Below, piece by piece: positions 47,601-55,881 of a stretch of 64,000 bases of DNA (position 1 is its first letter; each line of letters begins with the position of its first letter). Source of the stretch: Dyadobacter sp. 3J3 (lineage in GTDB: Bacteria > Bacteroidota > Bacteroidia > Cytophagales > Spirosomataceae). The stretch is from contig NZ_VTOL01000022.1 in NCBI RefSeq assembly GCF_009801115.1, forward strand, positions 1 through 64,000, given 5' to 3'. A program made the translations under genes and the position numbers. The notes beneath the pieces are model-generated. The model searched no databases. It saw only the letters and a program-made list of their open reading frames with translations, and was not told where the DNA came from.

Positions 47601-47725
47601 GGAAGTCCAGTGCCGTCTGTTGCCGAAGTGACCTTGCCTGTTATATTGATCCCTTGCGCGAACGATAGTGTGGTCATGCACGCAAAAATGATCAACAAGT
47701 ACAGTGATCGTACATTTGCTTTCAT
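44690..47725 (-). CDS. SusC/RagA TonB-linked outer membrane transporter
   Basis: A 1011-residue importer: signal peptide (1-23, ending LSFAQ), carboxypeptidase-D-like domain (about 27-100), TonB box/plug start NEVVIVGYGTQKKLDITG (about 105-122), plug motifs NPLYVVDGVWFDDISFL and ILKDASSQSIYGVRAANG (about 175-220), and a barrel ending in LNITF. It is the first gene of the susC-susD-GH144-like-GH144-like run. It has a well-matched promoter and a direct-repeat candidate regulator site just upstream, and a SusR-like regulator gene is next to it. The substrate is probably a glucan, judged from the hydrolases. Confidence 0.95.
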   Translation of the reverse strand: MKANVRSLYLLIIFACMTTLSFAQGINITGKVTSATDGTGLPGASILIKGTTTGVPTDLEGNFAISVPSTSSILVVSMIGMTSQEIPVGSNSVINIVLQDDARALNEVVIVGYGTQKKLDITGSVVSIKGSEISKQSSINPVSGLQGKVAGVQINNSGKPGEAPQIRIRGVGTAYGSPNPLYVVDGVWFDDISFLNSNDIESMNILKDASSQSIYGVRAANGVVLITTKKGKSGKAIIDYNGYVGVQKVTNQIKMANANQYATVTNELSAINGGKQLLDPSQYGEGTDWYKQILRDAFITNHQISVSGGGDKSTYGLSLGYLKQDGIVDKNNFKRYTARFQNDFQISKNLKVGYTATGAFSKSNDEAGGIFRQLYAAAPVVPVYNADGSYGDPSKLFLGDAVSFNPQVTVDVFNQVTKKTLLTANAYAELSFLKNFTFRTSLGGRYGQDETRTYNPVYAATLTQRNTNSLLTFVRPQARYWIFENTLTYTKEIGKHSFTALLGQSAQHDQSYKLTATARDVPYKSEGDLYLALGDADTKSVTDEGDLATYSSYFGRVNYSFSDRYLINASLRADGSSKFYQGGNAWGYFPSVGAGWVISNEPFLQNQKVFDNLKLRGSWGKIGNASVPSNLSTLTVATGGSLAAIYGGTVNTGASINSIIPPITYWERGVGTDIGLEASMLKNRLSVELDYYTKKTERAIFDIPVLSSIGTASGSILGNQADFQNKGFEASISWRDEIGKDLSYSIGVNGSVNSNKVLSVSTGANPIYAGGVGLTGGALATRTRVGDPIGSFYGYIVDGIFQNQAEIDGSAQKTAKPGDFKYRDISGTNGTPDGNITGLDRQVIGNPNPKYTYGINTTWNYKWLDLTLDFQGVAKIDIYNANIGWRYGNENVTKDFYDNRWHGEGTSNTYPSANIGGGSNYLPNSFFVQSGSYFRVRNAQLGFTLPAKITDRLKLRKLRVYANAQNALNFFKYKGLSPEVRATDNKPTTAGIDANVYPLSATYNFGLNITF

Positions 47726-47772
47726 TGGTTTCTAGTTAGGTATTTTGAACTTTACAAAGATTAAATTGTCTC

Positions 47773-47805
47773 CAAAACTAAGAAGTAATCATAGCCAATG
47801 TCAAA
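47773..47805 (-). promoter_or_regulatory. Promoter of the susC-susD-hydrolase locus
   Basis: On the minus strand TTTG (47802-47805) is 21 bases from TAGTTTTG (47773-47780), fitting the Bacteroidota TTTG-N17-23-TAnnTTTG consensus. The predicted transcript starts about 40 bases before the susC ATG. Confidence 0.65.
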
Positions 47806-47811
47806 AATAGG

Positions 47812-47831
47812 ACTACATCACCACTACATCA
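47812..47831 (-). promoter_or_regulatory. Direct repeat upstream of susC, candidate activator site
   Basis: ACTACATCA occurs at 47812-47820 and 47823-47831, an 11-base period, one DNA turn, directly upstream of the -33 element. This is the position expected for an activator that touches RNA polymerase. The regulator encoded next door is the obvious candidate. Inference only. Confidence 0.45.
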
Positions 47832-47893
47832 ATAAGAATAATGCAATGAATTTTGGTGTTTAAAGAAGAAATTATTGGTTTTGTCTATATGAT

Positions 47894-50752
47894 TTAGACC
47901 TCCATCATATACTCATTGAGATTGAAATCATTTGCCAGTTGAAGTTTTTTTCGAAGTCGGTATCGTTTGATTTCGATACCTCTAAGAGAAATCCCAAGTA
48001 CTGGAGCCATCTCTTTACTTGAAAGATTCATACGCAGGCAAGCGGCTAGCCGGAGTTCTGATGGTGAAATTTCAGGGCAGGTTTTCTTTAAACGTTTGAA
48101 AAATTCGTCATGCACTTCGTTGAAATTTTCTTCAAACAAAACCCAGTCGTCCTTCCCGGCAACATTCCTTTCGATACTATGCAGTAATTTTTGATAATGA
48201 ATATTGGGTAATTGCTGACCAAGATCCTGTTTAACCTGTTGCAGTTCATCACGGATTTCCTGTAAGATTTCATTTTTACGGACGACGTTGATCGCGACAT
48301 TGCTTAGCTGCTGACTCTTGTTTTTTATTTCACTTTGAAGATTTTCATTTCGGATTTCGATGATCCTTCTTTCATTCACCAATGTTTGCTGGCGTAGTTT
48401 TTCTTCCTGTTCTTCCAGTAGTTTCTTACGATGTTTGATCAATCTTTTTTCCTGATAAAACATAATTCCGGTTAATGCTGCTGCGGCTATTAACACGAAT
48501 AATAGTTTGGCCCAAACGGTTTCATACCAATACGGGTTTATTGAAAAACGGTAGGTAGTGATCTGTTCATTCAGCTTACTTTTGACTTCAAAAGTATATT
48601 CTTTGGAATCCAGATTGGTATATTCAACATAACTCTGGTCCGTCCATTCCGACCATTGTTCGGAAAGTCCTTTCAAACGATATTTGTATTGCAGATTTTG
48701 TCCAAAAACAGTCAAAGCATACATGATCCGGATAGACCGGACATTTTTTGGTAAAACCGTATTACTTTTCGTTTCAAATATTTCTGAGAGATTCCTCAAA
48801 TTAATTACCCTGCGAATGACCGGAGTTATGGTAGCGGTAACTGGCTTTTCAGCAATTGTTCGGTCATAAAGTGCATAACCATTGTCCAGGCCGAAAAAAT
48901 AATATTGAGACGATAACGGGATAATGGTTTCATTATTCCTCAAAAGCGACAAATCCAGTGAACGGGAGACGTTTTTATTGATGATAAGTACTTTGCTTAA
49001 ATAAACTTTAAACCAGTCTCCATCCAAACCTGACCGGACTTTGAAAGCATCGCCATCACTAATATTCAAGTTCATGTAAGGCATCAACTTATGCTGCTCA
49101 TTTGGCTTAAAAAAGCTGATTCCTGAATGGATAAGTACGTTTTGTTCCCAAGGCGTTATTTCGATTGCAAACTCACTGGGAATATCTACCGGAGATTTAT
49201 ATTCCTGCCAGACTTTTACAGAATCCATATTTTCATTTAAAACCGCTCTGAATAGTCCCCTGTAAGCATGAGCCAGCCATAGCGAGCCATCTTTTGTCTG
49301 TACAATTTGTTTGATGGGAATAGGCGGAATTCCTTTTACCTCAAATGCATAAATCCAGTTTCCACTGATATCCCTCCTGTAAGCGTGGAGCCCTGTGTAA
49401 GATCCCTGCAATAATAGCTTTTCTTTTTTTGTCTCAACCGGAAGAAAAACCCAGCCACCTGTTACAGAGGAAATTCTTTGAATACCGTTTTCTTCAATCC
49501 GGAAAGTGGCATCATTATGCCCGCACAAAAGCTGATCATCGACCACTTTAAGATTCCAGGTTTGTCCTTCAAGGCCGGGAATGGCCCGAAAGGGTTCAGA
49601 CGACGGCCACTTTTTTACAAAAACTCCGTTATTCGATCCTACATAAAGTTTATCCTTCCAGATTGCGGCGGCGTAAGTAGAGCCAAGAGGGTTGTCATTG
49701 GTTTGATAGGAAATGATAGGGGATGACAATTTTATCAGGTCAATGCCTTGATCCATACCCAGCCATAGATGCTTTCTGCTGTCTTCGCTTATCGCTAAAA
49801 CGGTATTATTTTGCAAACCGTTTTCTTTCTTGAAATGATATTTCAGATTGCCGTTTTTATCAAGAATGTAAAGTCCTTTTAATATTGTCCCAAAAACAAG
49901 ACTGCTATCCGGGCTTAGTACCAGTGCCTTATTAATGATATTCTTTTTTAATTCTTCGCTAACCGGAATTTTCCATTCGGTTAATTTTTCGAAATCATAA
50001 AGGAATAAACCATGTTTTGTAGTCGTGATTAGCAGCCTGTTGTTGGAAAAAGGAAGAATATCAGAAACAACGGCATTGGCAAGAATTGATGTGCCGGGAA
50101 GTGGTATAAACTGATCGTTTTTCAATTCATACAGACCTTTTGTAAGCATATGGAAGAACAACCGGTTCCTGACATTGCGGATGAACATAAAATTCCCTGA
50201 TGATTTCAGCTCAGTTATCTTTCTGCCATCATATTTATATATCCGTGCGAAAGACTGAAAATAAATGGCATTGCGTGTTTTGGTAATGTGCCAGATTTCT
50301 TCTGTTTTCAGGCTTTGGAATTTTGCACTCTCACTTAATGAGTGGTAAATAAGCTGTCCTTTTCCTGTTTTTTGCCAGTATCCAAATTCGGAAAATCCTC
50401 CGACATAGACCCGTGAGTCTCCGTTTGCCGCAGTATCACAAAAAACCGTTCGGATTATTTGCCGGTTTGGAAGCGGATATAATTTCCACACGGCACCGTC
50501 ATATTCAAGTAAACCGTCGGAATTGGCAACGTAAATAATGTTGTCTTTGCTTTGGGCTATTTCCCAGTTTTGGTTGTGGGCTTTGTAAACTGTATTAGGG
50601 TAATTTATAAGCTGAGGCGTTTCCTGTGCGGCTGCCAGGAAAGGAAGTATGCTGAAGATAAGTAAAATGTAGCGTGCGAGCAGTTTATTTTTACTGTGCT
50701 TACCGGAAAATAAAATATTAAAAAAACACTCTATTATCATTAAAAAAATCAT
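47894..50752 (-). CDS. SusR-like membrane-spanning sensor/transcription regulator
   Basis: A 952-residue one-protein signalling system. Order: N-terminal signal or membrane anchor (about 25-43), periplasmic beta-propeller repeats (about 50-640), a Y_Y_Y domain (about 660-740, YKYRLKGLSEQWSEWT), one membrane segment (about 747-765), a coiled coil (about 766-870), and a C-terminal LuxR-type helix-turn-helix (about 892-940, PSELRLAACLRMNLSSKEMA). It has no histidine kinase or receiver domain, unlike hybrid two-component systems, and so resembles SusR of the starch system. It probably senses a glycan in the periplasm and activates the adjacent susC. Start choice (several ATGs near 50752) is uncertain. 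Confidence 0.88.
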   Translation of the reverse strand: MIFLMIIECFFNILFSGKHSKNKLLARYILLIFSILPFLAAAQETPQLINYPNTVYKAHNQNWEIAQSKDNIIYVANSDGLLEYDGAVWKLYPLPNRQIIRTVFCDTAANGDSRVYVGGFSEFGYWQKTGKGQLIYHSLSESAKFQSLKTEEIWHITKTRNAIYFQSFARIYKYDGRKITELKSSGNFMFIRNVRNRLFFHMLTKGLYELKNDQFIPLPGTSILANAVVSDILPFSNNRLLITTTKHGLFLYDFEKLTEWKIPVSEELKKNIINKALVLSPDSSLVFGTILKGLYILDKNGNLKYHFKKENGLQNNTVLAISEDSRKHLWLGMDQGIDLIKLSSPIISYQTNDNPLGSTYAAAIWKDKLYVGSNNGVFVKKWPSSEPFRAIPGLEGQTWNLKVVDDQLLCGHNDATFRIEENGIQRISSVTGGWVFLPVETKKEKLLLQGSYTGLHAYRRDISGNWIYAFEVKGIPPIPIKQIVQTKDGSLWLAHAYRGLFRAVLNENMDSVKVWQEYKSPVDIPSEFAIEITPWEQNVLIHSGISFFKPNEQHKLMPYMNLNISDGDAFKVRSGLDGDWFKVYLSKVLIINKNVSRSLDLSLLRNNETIIPLSSQYYFFGLDNGYALYDRTIAEKPVTATITPVIRRVINLRNLSEIFETKSNTVLPKNVRSIRIMYALTVFGQNLQYKYRLKGLSEQWSEWTDQSYVEYTNLDSKEYTFEVKSKLNEQITTYRFSINPYWYETVWAKLLFVLIAAAALTGIMFYQEKRLIKHRKKLLEEQEEKLRQQTLVNERRIIEIRNENLQSEIKNKSQQLSNVAINVVRKNEILQEIRDELQQVKQDLGQQLPNIHYQKLLHSIERNVAGKDDWVLFEENFNEVHDEFFKRLKKTCPEISPSELRLAACLRMNLSSKEMAPVLGISLRGIEIKRYRLRKKLQLANDFNLNEYMMEV

Positions 50753-50826
50753 TTTTAATTTGTTTTTAATGTCGATTTACCTGTTTATTGCCGGTTGCTT
50801 ATGCTAGTATATTTAAAAACAGACCA

Positions 50827-52215
50827 ATGTATATGGTAATAAAAAAAGTACTTTGTTTAATTTTACTGACCTCCTCCATGGTTATGTCGCAAGTCAGGCC
50901 TACTGATGATAATAACAAAAGCGATATAAGATATAGTTTGAATCCTTCTGGTTCTCATTACGTTAAGTTTACCTTTATTAATCAGGCCTGGTTTCGGTTT
51001 AATGATAATAATCCCGGAACTACTGTGTTAGGCGACCCTGCTTCTCAAACTTTTGATATTGGGTTACGACGTACGCGGATGCAACTGTTTGGCCAGATCA
51101 CCAACCGTATATTTTTCTATACGCAGTTTGGGTTGAACAACTTTAACAAGACAAATGGTTTCCCTGGATACAATACCACCGGAACGCCAAGCAACCGGAA
51201 AGTGGGAGCTTTTTTTCATGATGCACTTGGTGAGTATGAAGTACAGCGTAAAGGATATGATTTTATAAGGTTTGGGGGTGGTTTGACGATTGTAAATGGA
51301 CTTTCCCGTTTTTCCCAACCCAGTATTTCGACGATCATGACGCTGGATGTTCCCATATTTGCGCAGGCAACAGTAGATCAAACCGACCAGTTTGCCCGTA
51401 AACTTGCGGTTTACAGTCGCGGACAAATTGGTAGGATTAATTATCGCATCAGCGTAGCGGATCCTTTTCCGATTGAAACGAATGGAGCAGTTCCGCCAGC
51501 TTTGAATGCCAATTCAGTTTTCGCTCAAAAAAAGCAAAAAAAACAATTTGATGGATTGTTGATTTACAATATTTTCGATACCGAAGACAATACGACACCC
51601 GGATATATGGCGGGCAGTTATCTTGGTAAACGTAAAATCTGGAATATCGAAGCGGGTTTTATTGCACAGAAAAATGCGACCTGGCGAAAAGACGGAGTTG
51701 ATACTTTATATAGCAGTATGAATCTTTGGTCCCTGGCGTCTTATTTAGATTTGCCTGTCAATAAGGATAAAGGAACTGCGCTTTCCGCTTATCTTGGTTA
51801 TTTTCATATGGATTATGGGAAAGGGTACCTTCGATATAACGGAAGTATGAATCCTGCAACTGCAACCACTTTGCCTCTCACAGGAGTGAGTGGAACGCAG
51901 GGAAATGCTTATCCTATGTTTGGTACAGGAAATGTGATTTACACGCAGACTGGCTACAAATTTCAAGATGGGTTATTAGGAAGTCAGGGGACGCTGATGC
52001 CGTACGCATCTCTGCAATATTCGGATTATGAACGATTAAGAGATCCGATGATTCTTTACAACCTGGGTCTCAATTGGCTGATGAAAGGAAATAATGGCAA
52101 GCTGACGCTTAACTATGAAAACCGTCCGATATACAAAAACAGTACAATTGCGAATAACCTTCAAAAGGATGGAAGGAAAGGATCGTGGGTGCTTCAATAT
52201 CAGGTTTCTATCTGA
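50827..52215 (+). CDS. Porin-like outer membrane protein (phosphate-selective porin O/P type)
   Basis: A 462-residue exported beta-barrel. The signal peptide MYMVIKKVLCLILLTSSMVM ends near SQV. The body is rich in alternating aromatic/polar strands (FTFINQAWFRF, RRTRMQLFGQITNRIFFYTQFG near 90-112, WVLQYQVSI at the end), which resembles OprO/OprP-type porins in Bacteroidota. The ATG at 50827 is preferred over an upstream TTG. It is divergent from the SusR-like gene, with 74 bases between, and may share regulation with it. Substrate unknown. Confidence 0.75.
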   Translation: MYMVIKKVLCLILLTSSMVMSQVRPTDDNNKSDIRYSLNPSGSHYVKFTFINQAWFRFNDNNPGTTVLGDPASQTFDIGLRRTRMQLFGQITNRIFFYTQFGLNNFNKTNGFPGYNTTGTPSNRKVGAFFHDALGEYEVQRKGYDFIRFGGGLTIVNGLSRFSQPSISTIMTLDVPIFAQATVDQTDQFARKLAVYSRGQIGRINYRISVADPFPIETNGAVPPALNANSVFAQKKQKKQFDGLLIYNIFDTEDNTTPGYMAGSYLGKRKIWNIEAGFIAQKNATWRKDGVDTLYSSMNLWSLASYLDLPVNKDKGTALSAYLGYFHMDYGKGYLRYNGSMNPATATTLPLTGVSGTQGNAYPMFGTGNVIYTQTGYKFQDGLLGSQGTLMPYASLQYSDYERLRDPMILYNLGLNWLMKGNNGKLTLNYENRPIYKNSTIANNLQKDGRKGSWVLQYQVSI

Positions 52216-52240
52216 TAAAAGCATTTTGATATAGTGATAA

Positions 52241-52276
52241 AAGAAGTCAACCGTTGACAGGTTGACTTCTTTATTT
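52241..52276. terminator. Bidirectional terminator between porin and mdh
   Basis: AAGAAGTCAACC (52241-52252) pairs perfectly with GGTTGACTTCTT (52260-52271) around a seven-base loop; a TTATTTG tract follows on the plus side and TTTTATCAC on the minus side. The genes are convergent. Confidence 0.88.
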
Positions 52277-52279
52277 GTT

Positions 52280-53206
52280 TTAGAAAGTAAGCGCACCATT
52301 CATCGCTCTCACAGCTTCTGCGGATTTTTCATAAGCAGCTTTTTCGGCATCGCTCAAACGCAGGTTAATGATTTTCTCCCAGCCATTACGGCCAAGGACA
52401 ACCGGAACACCCATACAAATATCTTTTTGGCCGTATTCGCCATTCAGGTAAACACCACATGGAACGATGCGTTTCTGATTACGAACAATACTTTCTACCA
52501 TCATCGCAGCCGCTGCGCCTGGCGCATACCAAGCCGAAGTTCCGATCAGTTTTGTAAGCGTTGCACCGCCCACCATCGTATCAGCAGCAATTTGTTCCAG
52601 TTTTTCAGCGGAAAGGAAACGGCTTACAGGAATACCGTTATAAGTTGCAAGACGTGTCAAAGGAATCATGGTTGTGTCACCGTGTCCACCGATTACCATC
52701 GCATGAATATCACTCGGAGAAACGTCCATCGCAAGGGCCAGATAGGTTTTGAAACGGGCACTATCCAAAGCACCGCCCATGCCGATAAGACGTTTTTTAG
52801 GGATACCTGATTCTTTGAAAGCAAGGTAAGTCATGGTATCCATTGGATTGGATACAACGATAATGATTGCCTTTGGGGAGTATTTTAAAATATTTTCAGT
52901 TACAGATTTTACAATGCCTGCATTGATACCGATCAGCTCTTCACGCGTCATACCCGGCTTGCGTGGAATACCGGAGGTGATCACTACAACATCGGATCCT
53001 TTTGTTTTTTCATAATCATTTGTTGAACCGATTGGCTTTGTATTAAAACCAAGCAAAGCAGCGGTTTGATACATATCCAATGATTTTCCTTCACTTACAC
53101 CTTCTTTTATATCCAACAGCACTAACTCTTCCGCCAATTCGCGACGAATAATATTGTCAGCTGTGGTTGCACCCACAGCACCTGCGCCTACGACTGTAAT
53201 CTTCAT
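52280..53206 (-). CDS. mdh: Malate dehydrogenase
   Basis: A 308-residue NAD-dependent enzyme of the TCA cycle of the LDH-like (citrate synthase-independent) MDH class. The N-terminal Rossmann motif is VGAGAVGATTADNI (5-18), the NAD discriminating Asp is in LVLLDIKEG, and the catalytic loop has SGIPRKPGMTREELIGIN (78-95). Catalytic Asp and His lie in DSARF (about 148) and GGHGDTTMIPL (about 173-183). The substrate arginines are in the loop and in LSAEK-flanking segments. Length is standard. Monocistronic. Confidence 0.96.
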   Translation of the reverse strand: MKITVVGAGAVGATTADNIIRRELAEELVLLDIKEGVSEGKSLDMYQTAALLGFNTKPIGSTNDYEKTKGSDVVVITSGIPRKPGMTREELIGINAGIVKSVTENILKYSPKAIIIVVSNPMDTMTYLAFKESGIPKKRLIGMGGALDSARFKTYLALAMDVSPSDIHAMVIGGHGDTTMIPLTRLATYNGIPVSRFLSAEKLEQIAADTMVGGATLTKLIGTSAWYAPGAAAAMMVESIVRNQKRIVPCGVYLNGEYGQKDICMGVPVVLGRNGWEKIINLRLSDAEKAAYEKSAEAVRAMNGALTF

Positions 53207-53398
53207 AAAAAAATATAGTTAATTGTATAAAAATTAATGTTTTGAAATATATCCTAAAAATAGGCTACTTAATCTGTTAAAACCATAAGCTGATTTAATT
53301 TTTATAAGAAAAGTAGTTCGGGATGATCCGAAATGCAATTTTTTACGTAATTAGATAGTTATATTGGCATCATAAACCACTTTTTCTTTATTTAAGAA

Positions 53399-53830
53399 AT
53401 GAATGACGAATCGTTGATTGCAAAAATATTACGTTCTATATTTTTCAAAAAAGCAACTGGAAAGGCAGGAAGATATGCAGGAAATGCCAGTCGTCTTTTT
53501 GAGTTAGCTGGTGAAGTTGTAGGGAAATTGAAACATATTGGGTTTAAGGGAAATCTATCGGAATTCCAAAGCAGCGTGCAATTGCTGGTCCGGATGGTGA
53601 AAGCTTATTCTTCGGGGGCGTATAAGAATTTGCCATGGAAAAGCCTGGTATCAATTGTTGCGGTATTGATTTATTTTGTGTCGCCAATTGACCTGATTCC
53701 TGATTTTCTGCCTGTTATAGGAATTACAGATGACATTGCGCTTGTACTTTGGCTGATCAGGACATTAGGAGAAGATATTCGTAAATTTAGTGAATGGGAG
53801 AAGAATGAAAAAACAATTAATATAGGATAA
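53399..53830 (+). CDS. YkvA family (DUF1232) membrane protein
   Basis: A 143-residue protein with the DUF1232 motif VLIYFVSPIDLIPDFLPVIGITDDIALVLWLI (about 91-122; I name it as a span rather than a single motif). Two short hydrophobic helices flank the conserved SPIDLIPD. The N-terminal half is basic. The molecular role of YkvA proteins is not established. It lies 69 bases before tatA on the same strand, with a promoter-like box in the gap. Confidence 0.85.
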   Translation: MNDESLIAKILRSIFFKKATGKAGRYAGNASRLFELAGEVVGKLKHIGFKGNLSEFQSSVQLLVRMVKAYSSGAYKNLPWKSLVSIVAVLIYFVSPIDLIPDFLPVIGITDDIALVLWLIRTLGEDIRKFSEWEKNEKTINIG

Positions 53831-53866
53831 AGTGTCTGAATTTTTAGTTCTTTTCAAAATAATAAG

Positions 53867-53874
53867 TATTTTTG
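53867..53874 (+). promoter_or_regulatory. Probable -7 box of tatA
   Basis: TATTTTTG matches TAnnTTTG and lies 25 bases before the tatA ATG. The -33 match is weak. Confidence 0.4.
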
Positions 53875-53898
53875 TAAACATATAATCAAAGAATAGAT

Positions 53899-54105
53899 AT
53901 GGAATCAGTAACTGTTTTAGGGGGAATTATGGGATTGGGTGGACAAGAGATCTTTTTGGTAGCTTTGTTCGTTTTGCTTTTCTTTGGTGCAAAAAAAATT
54001 CCTGAATTGATGCGTGGTTTGGGCCAGGGTATTAATGAGTTCAAAAACGCTACCAAAGATGTAAAAGAGAATATTGAAAAAAGCATGGAAGATACTACAA
54101 AGTAA
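53899..54105 (+). CDS. tatA: Twin-arginine translocase subunit TatA/TatE
   Basis: A 68-residue protein of the Tat export pore. The N-terminal membrane helix (about 15-32, GGQEIFLVALFVLLFFGAKK region) is followed by the FGAKKIPELMRGLGQGINEFK hinge and amphipathic helix (29-49), and a charged tail. The FG-xx-hinge and Glu-Leu are standard TatA features. Other Tat components are not nearby. The phosphoesterase at 27.6 kb has a Tat-like leader and could be a client. Confidence 0.93.
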   Translation: MESVTVLGGIMGLGGQEIFLVALFVLLFFGAKKIPELMRGLGQGINEFKNATKDVKENIEKSMEDTTK

Positions 54106-54130
54106 TCTTTCCATTGTATTGCCGACATAA

Positions 54131-54170
54131 CAGAGCCGTTTAGTAAAAACTTAATGGCTCTGATTTTTTA
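54131..54170 (+). terminator. Intrinsic terminator between tatA and gatA
   Basis: CAGAGCC (54131-54137) pairs with GGCTCTG (54156-54162) around an 18-base loop and is followed by ATTTTTTATTT. It is only 27 bases before the gatA start codon. Confidence 0.8.
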
Positions 54171-54196
54171 TTTGTTACCCGCCAAAAATAATTACG

Positions 54197-55642
54197 TTGA
54201 AAGAGTACCCGACGCTGACCGAAATACAAAATGATTTGCGTGGAGGAGGTTTAACCTGCGTGCAGTTGGTGAATCATTATTTGGAACGGATTGAGTCCAA
54301 TGCCCATTTAAATGCCTTCGTTGAAGTTTATTCAGAAGAAGCGCTCCGCCTTGCTTCAGATATAGATATAAAAATCCAGAATGGGACTGCCGGGAGACTT
54401 GCAGGACTTGTAGTTGGGTTAAAAGACGTCCTTTCGCATAAAGGTCACGGCGTACAAGCCGGAAGCCGTATTTTAGATTCTTACATTGCTCCTTACAATG
54501 CTACTGCTGTGCAAAGCCTTCTTGATGAAGACGCCATTGTAATCGGCCGTCAGAATTGTGATGAATTTGCGATGGGATCGTCCAATGAAAGTTCTTATTT
54601 TGGTCCTGTTTTAAATGCGGCGGACAATTCCAAAGTGCCTGGTGGTTCTTCGGGAGGTTCTGCGGTTGCTGTTCAGGCCGGGCTTTGCCACGCCTCTCTG
54701 GGAAGTGATACGGGTGGATCTGTTCGCCAGCCCGCAGCATTTTGTGGAGTTGTCGGTGTAAAACCATCTTATGGTCGTGTTTCCCGATACGGACTTATTG
54801 CATATGCTTCTTCTTTTGATTGCATTGGCCCTATCACCAAAAGTGTTGAGGATGCTGCCTTGCTTTTAGAAATTATGGCAGGAGGTGATGATTTTGATAG
54901 TACAGTTTCTTCGAAAGGAGTGCCTGAATATTCAAAGAAGCTGGATTGGAATGGGAAAGCAAAGATTGGTTATATTCGGGACACGATTGAGAACGAATCC
55001 ATTGCACCTGAAATTCGTGAACAAACATTAGACGTACTAAACCGTTTGCGTTCTTTGGGGCATGAGGTAACTCCGGTGGAAATGCCATTACTGGACTATC
55101 TGCTGCCAACTTATTATATTCTTACAACGGCTGAGGCCAGTTCAAATTTGTCACGATTTGATGGTGTTCGTTATGGACACAGAACTGCCGTTACAGGTGA
55201 TTTGGAGTCTCTTTATAAAAACACCCGAACCGAAGGTTTTGGAGAGGAAGTAAGAAGAAGAATATTATTGGGTACTTTTGTTTTGAGTGCAAATTATTAT
55301 GACGCATACTATACAAAGGCGCAACGCGTTAGAAGATTAGTGCGGGAAGAAACCGAACGCTTTTTTGATCAGTTTGATTTTCTAATTTCACCTGTAACAC
55401 CAACGACTGCTTTTACAATCGGAGAGAAAACAGAAGATCCTTTGCAAATGTATCTTGCTGATATATTTACAGTTCAGGCTAATGTTGTGGGGAATCCTGC
55501 CGTTTCTATTCCAAATGGCGTCGATAAGGAAGGTATGCCGATTGGAATTCAGATCATGGCTCCTTTTTTTGAAGAGCAAAAGATGCTTTCATTTGCAAAT
55601 CATCTTTCTTTAATTTTAAAAGAAAACATTTTAGAGGCGTAA
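54197..55642 (+). CDS. gatA: Glutamyl-tRNA(Gln)/aspartyl-tRNA(Asn) amidotransferase subunit A
   Basis: A 481-residue amidase-family subunit that frees ammonia from glutamine for converting Glu-tRNA-Gln (and Asp-tRNA-Asn). The Lys-Ser-Ser catalytic triad is Lys76 (GLKDV), Ser151 (PGGSSGGS) and Ser175 (DTGGSVRQPA). Start is a TTG at 54197, which matches the family N-terminus (EYPTLTEIQNDL); no ATG fits better. The start follows the tatA terminator by 27 bases, so little room remains for an ordinary promoter. gatB/gatC are not in the window. Confidence 0.96.
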   Translation: MKEYPTLTEIQNDLRGGGLTCVQLVNHYLERIESNAHLNAFVEVYSEEALRLASDIDIKIQNGTAGRLAGLVVGLKDVLSHKGHGVQAGSRILDSYIAPYNATAVQSLLDEDAIVIGRQNCDEFAMGSSNESSYFGPVLNAADNSKVPGGSSGGSAVAVQAGLCHASLGSDTGGSVRQPAAFCGVVGVKPSYGRVSRYGLIAYASSFDCIGPITKSVEDAALLLEIMAGGDDFDSTVSSKGVPEYSKKLDWNGKAKIGYIRDTIENESIAPEIREQTLDVLNRLRSLGHEVTPVEMPLLDYLLPTYYILTTAEASSNLSRFDGVRYGHRTAVTGDLESLYKNTRTEGFGEEVRRRILLGTFVLSANYYDAYYTKAQRVRRLVREETERFFDQFDFLISPVTPTTAFTIGEKTEDPLQMYLADIFTVQANVVGNPAVSIPNGVDKEGMPIGIQIMAPFFEEQKMLSFANHLSLILKENILEA

Positions 55643-55881
55643 TTTACCGGCGGAATACTAACTTTGTTATAATAAGTCGAAAACAGCTAAAACCAAGTTA
55701 GTATTATTTAACACCCATGTTAAGTGTAAAATAATTGTGCCAGTAGTATTTAGTTTTTTGAAATTGATATCCATCGTTCTAAAAAACTATAATTAGTATG
55801 TCATTTTTCTATAAAGTATTCATCATCAGACATTGACTATTTGATAACAGGAATTGACTAACCCATCAAAAAGCATAATTA

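Noticed and set aside
52262..52810. 182-codon plus-strand frame opposite mdh
   Set aside because: Antisense to malate dehydrogenase, which has complete motifs.
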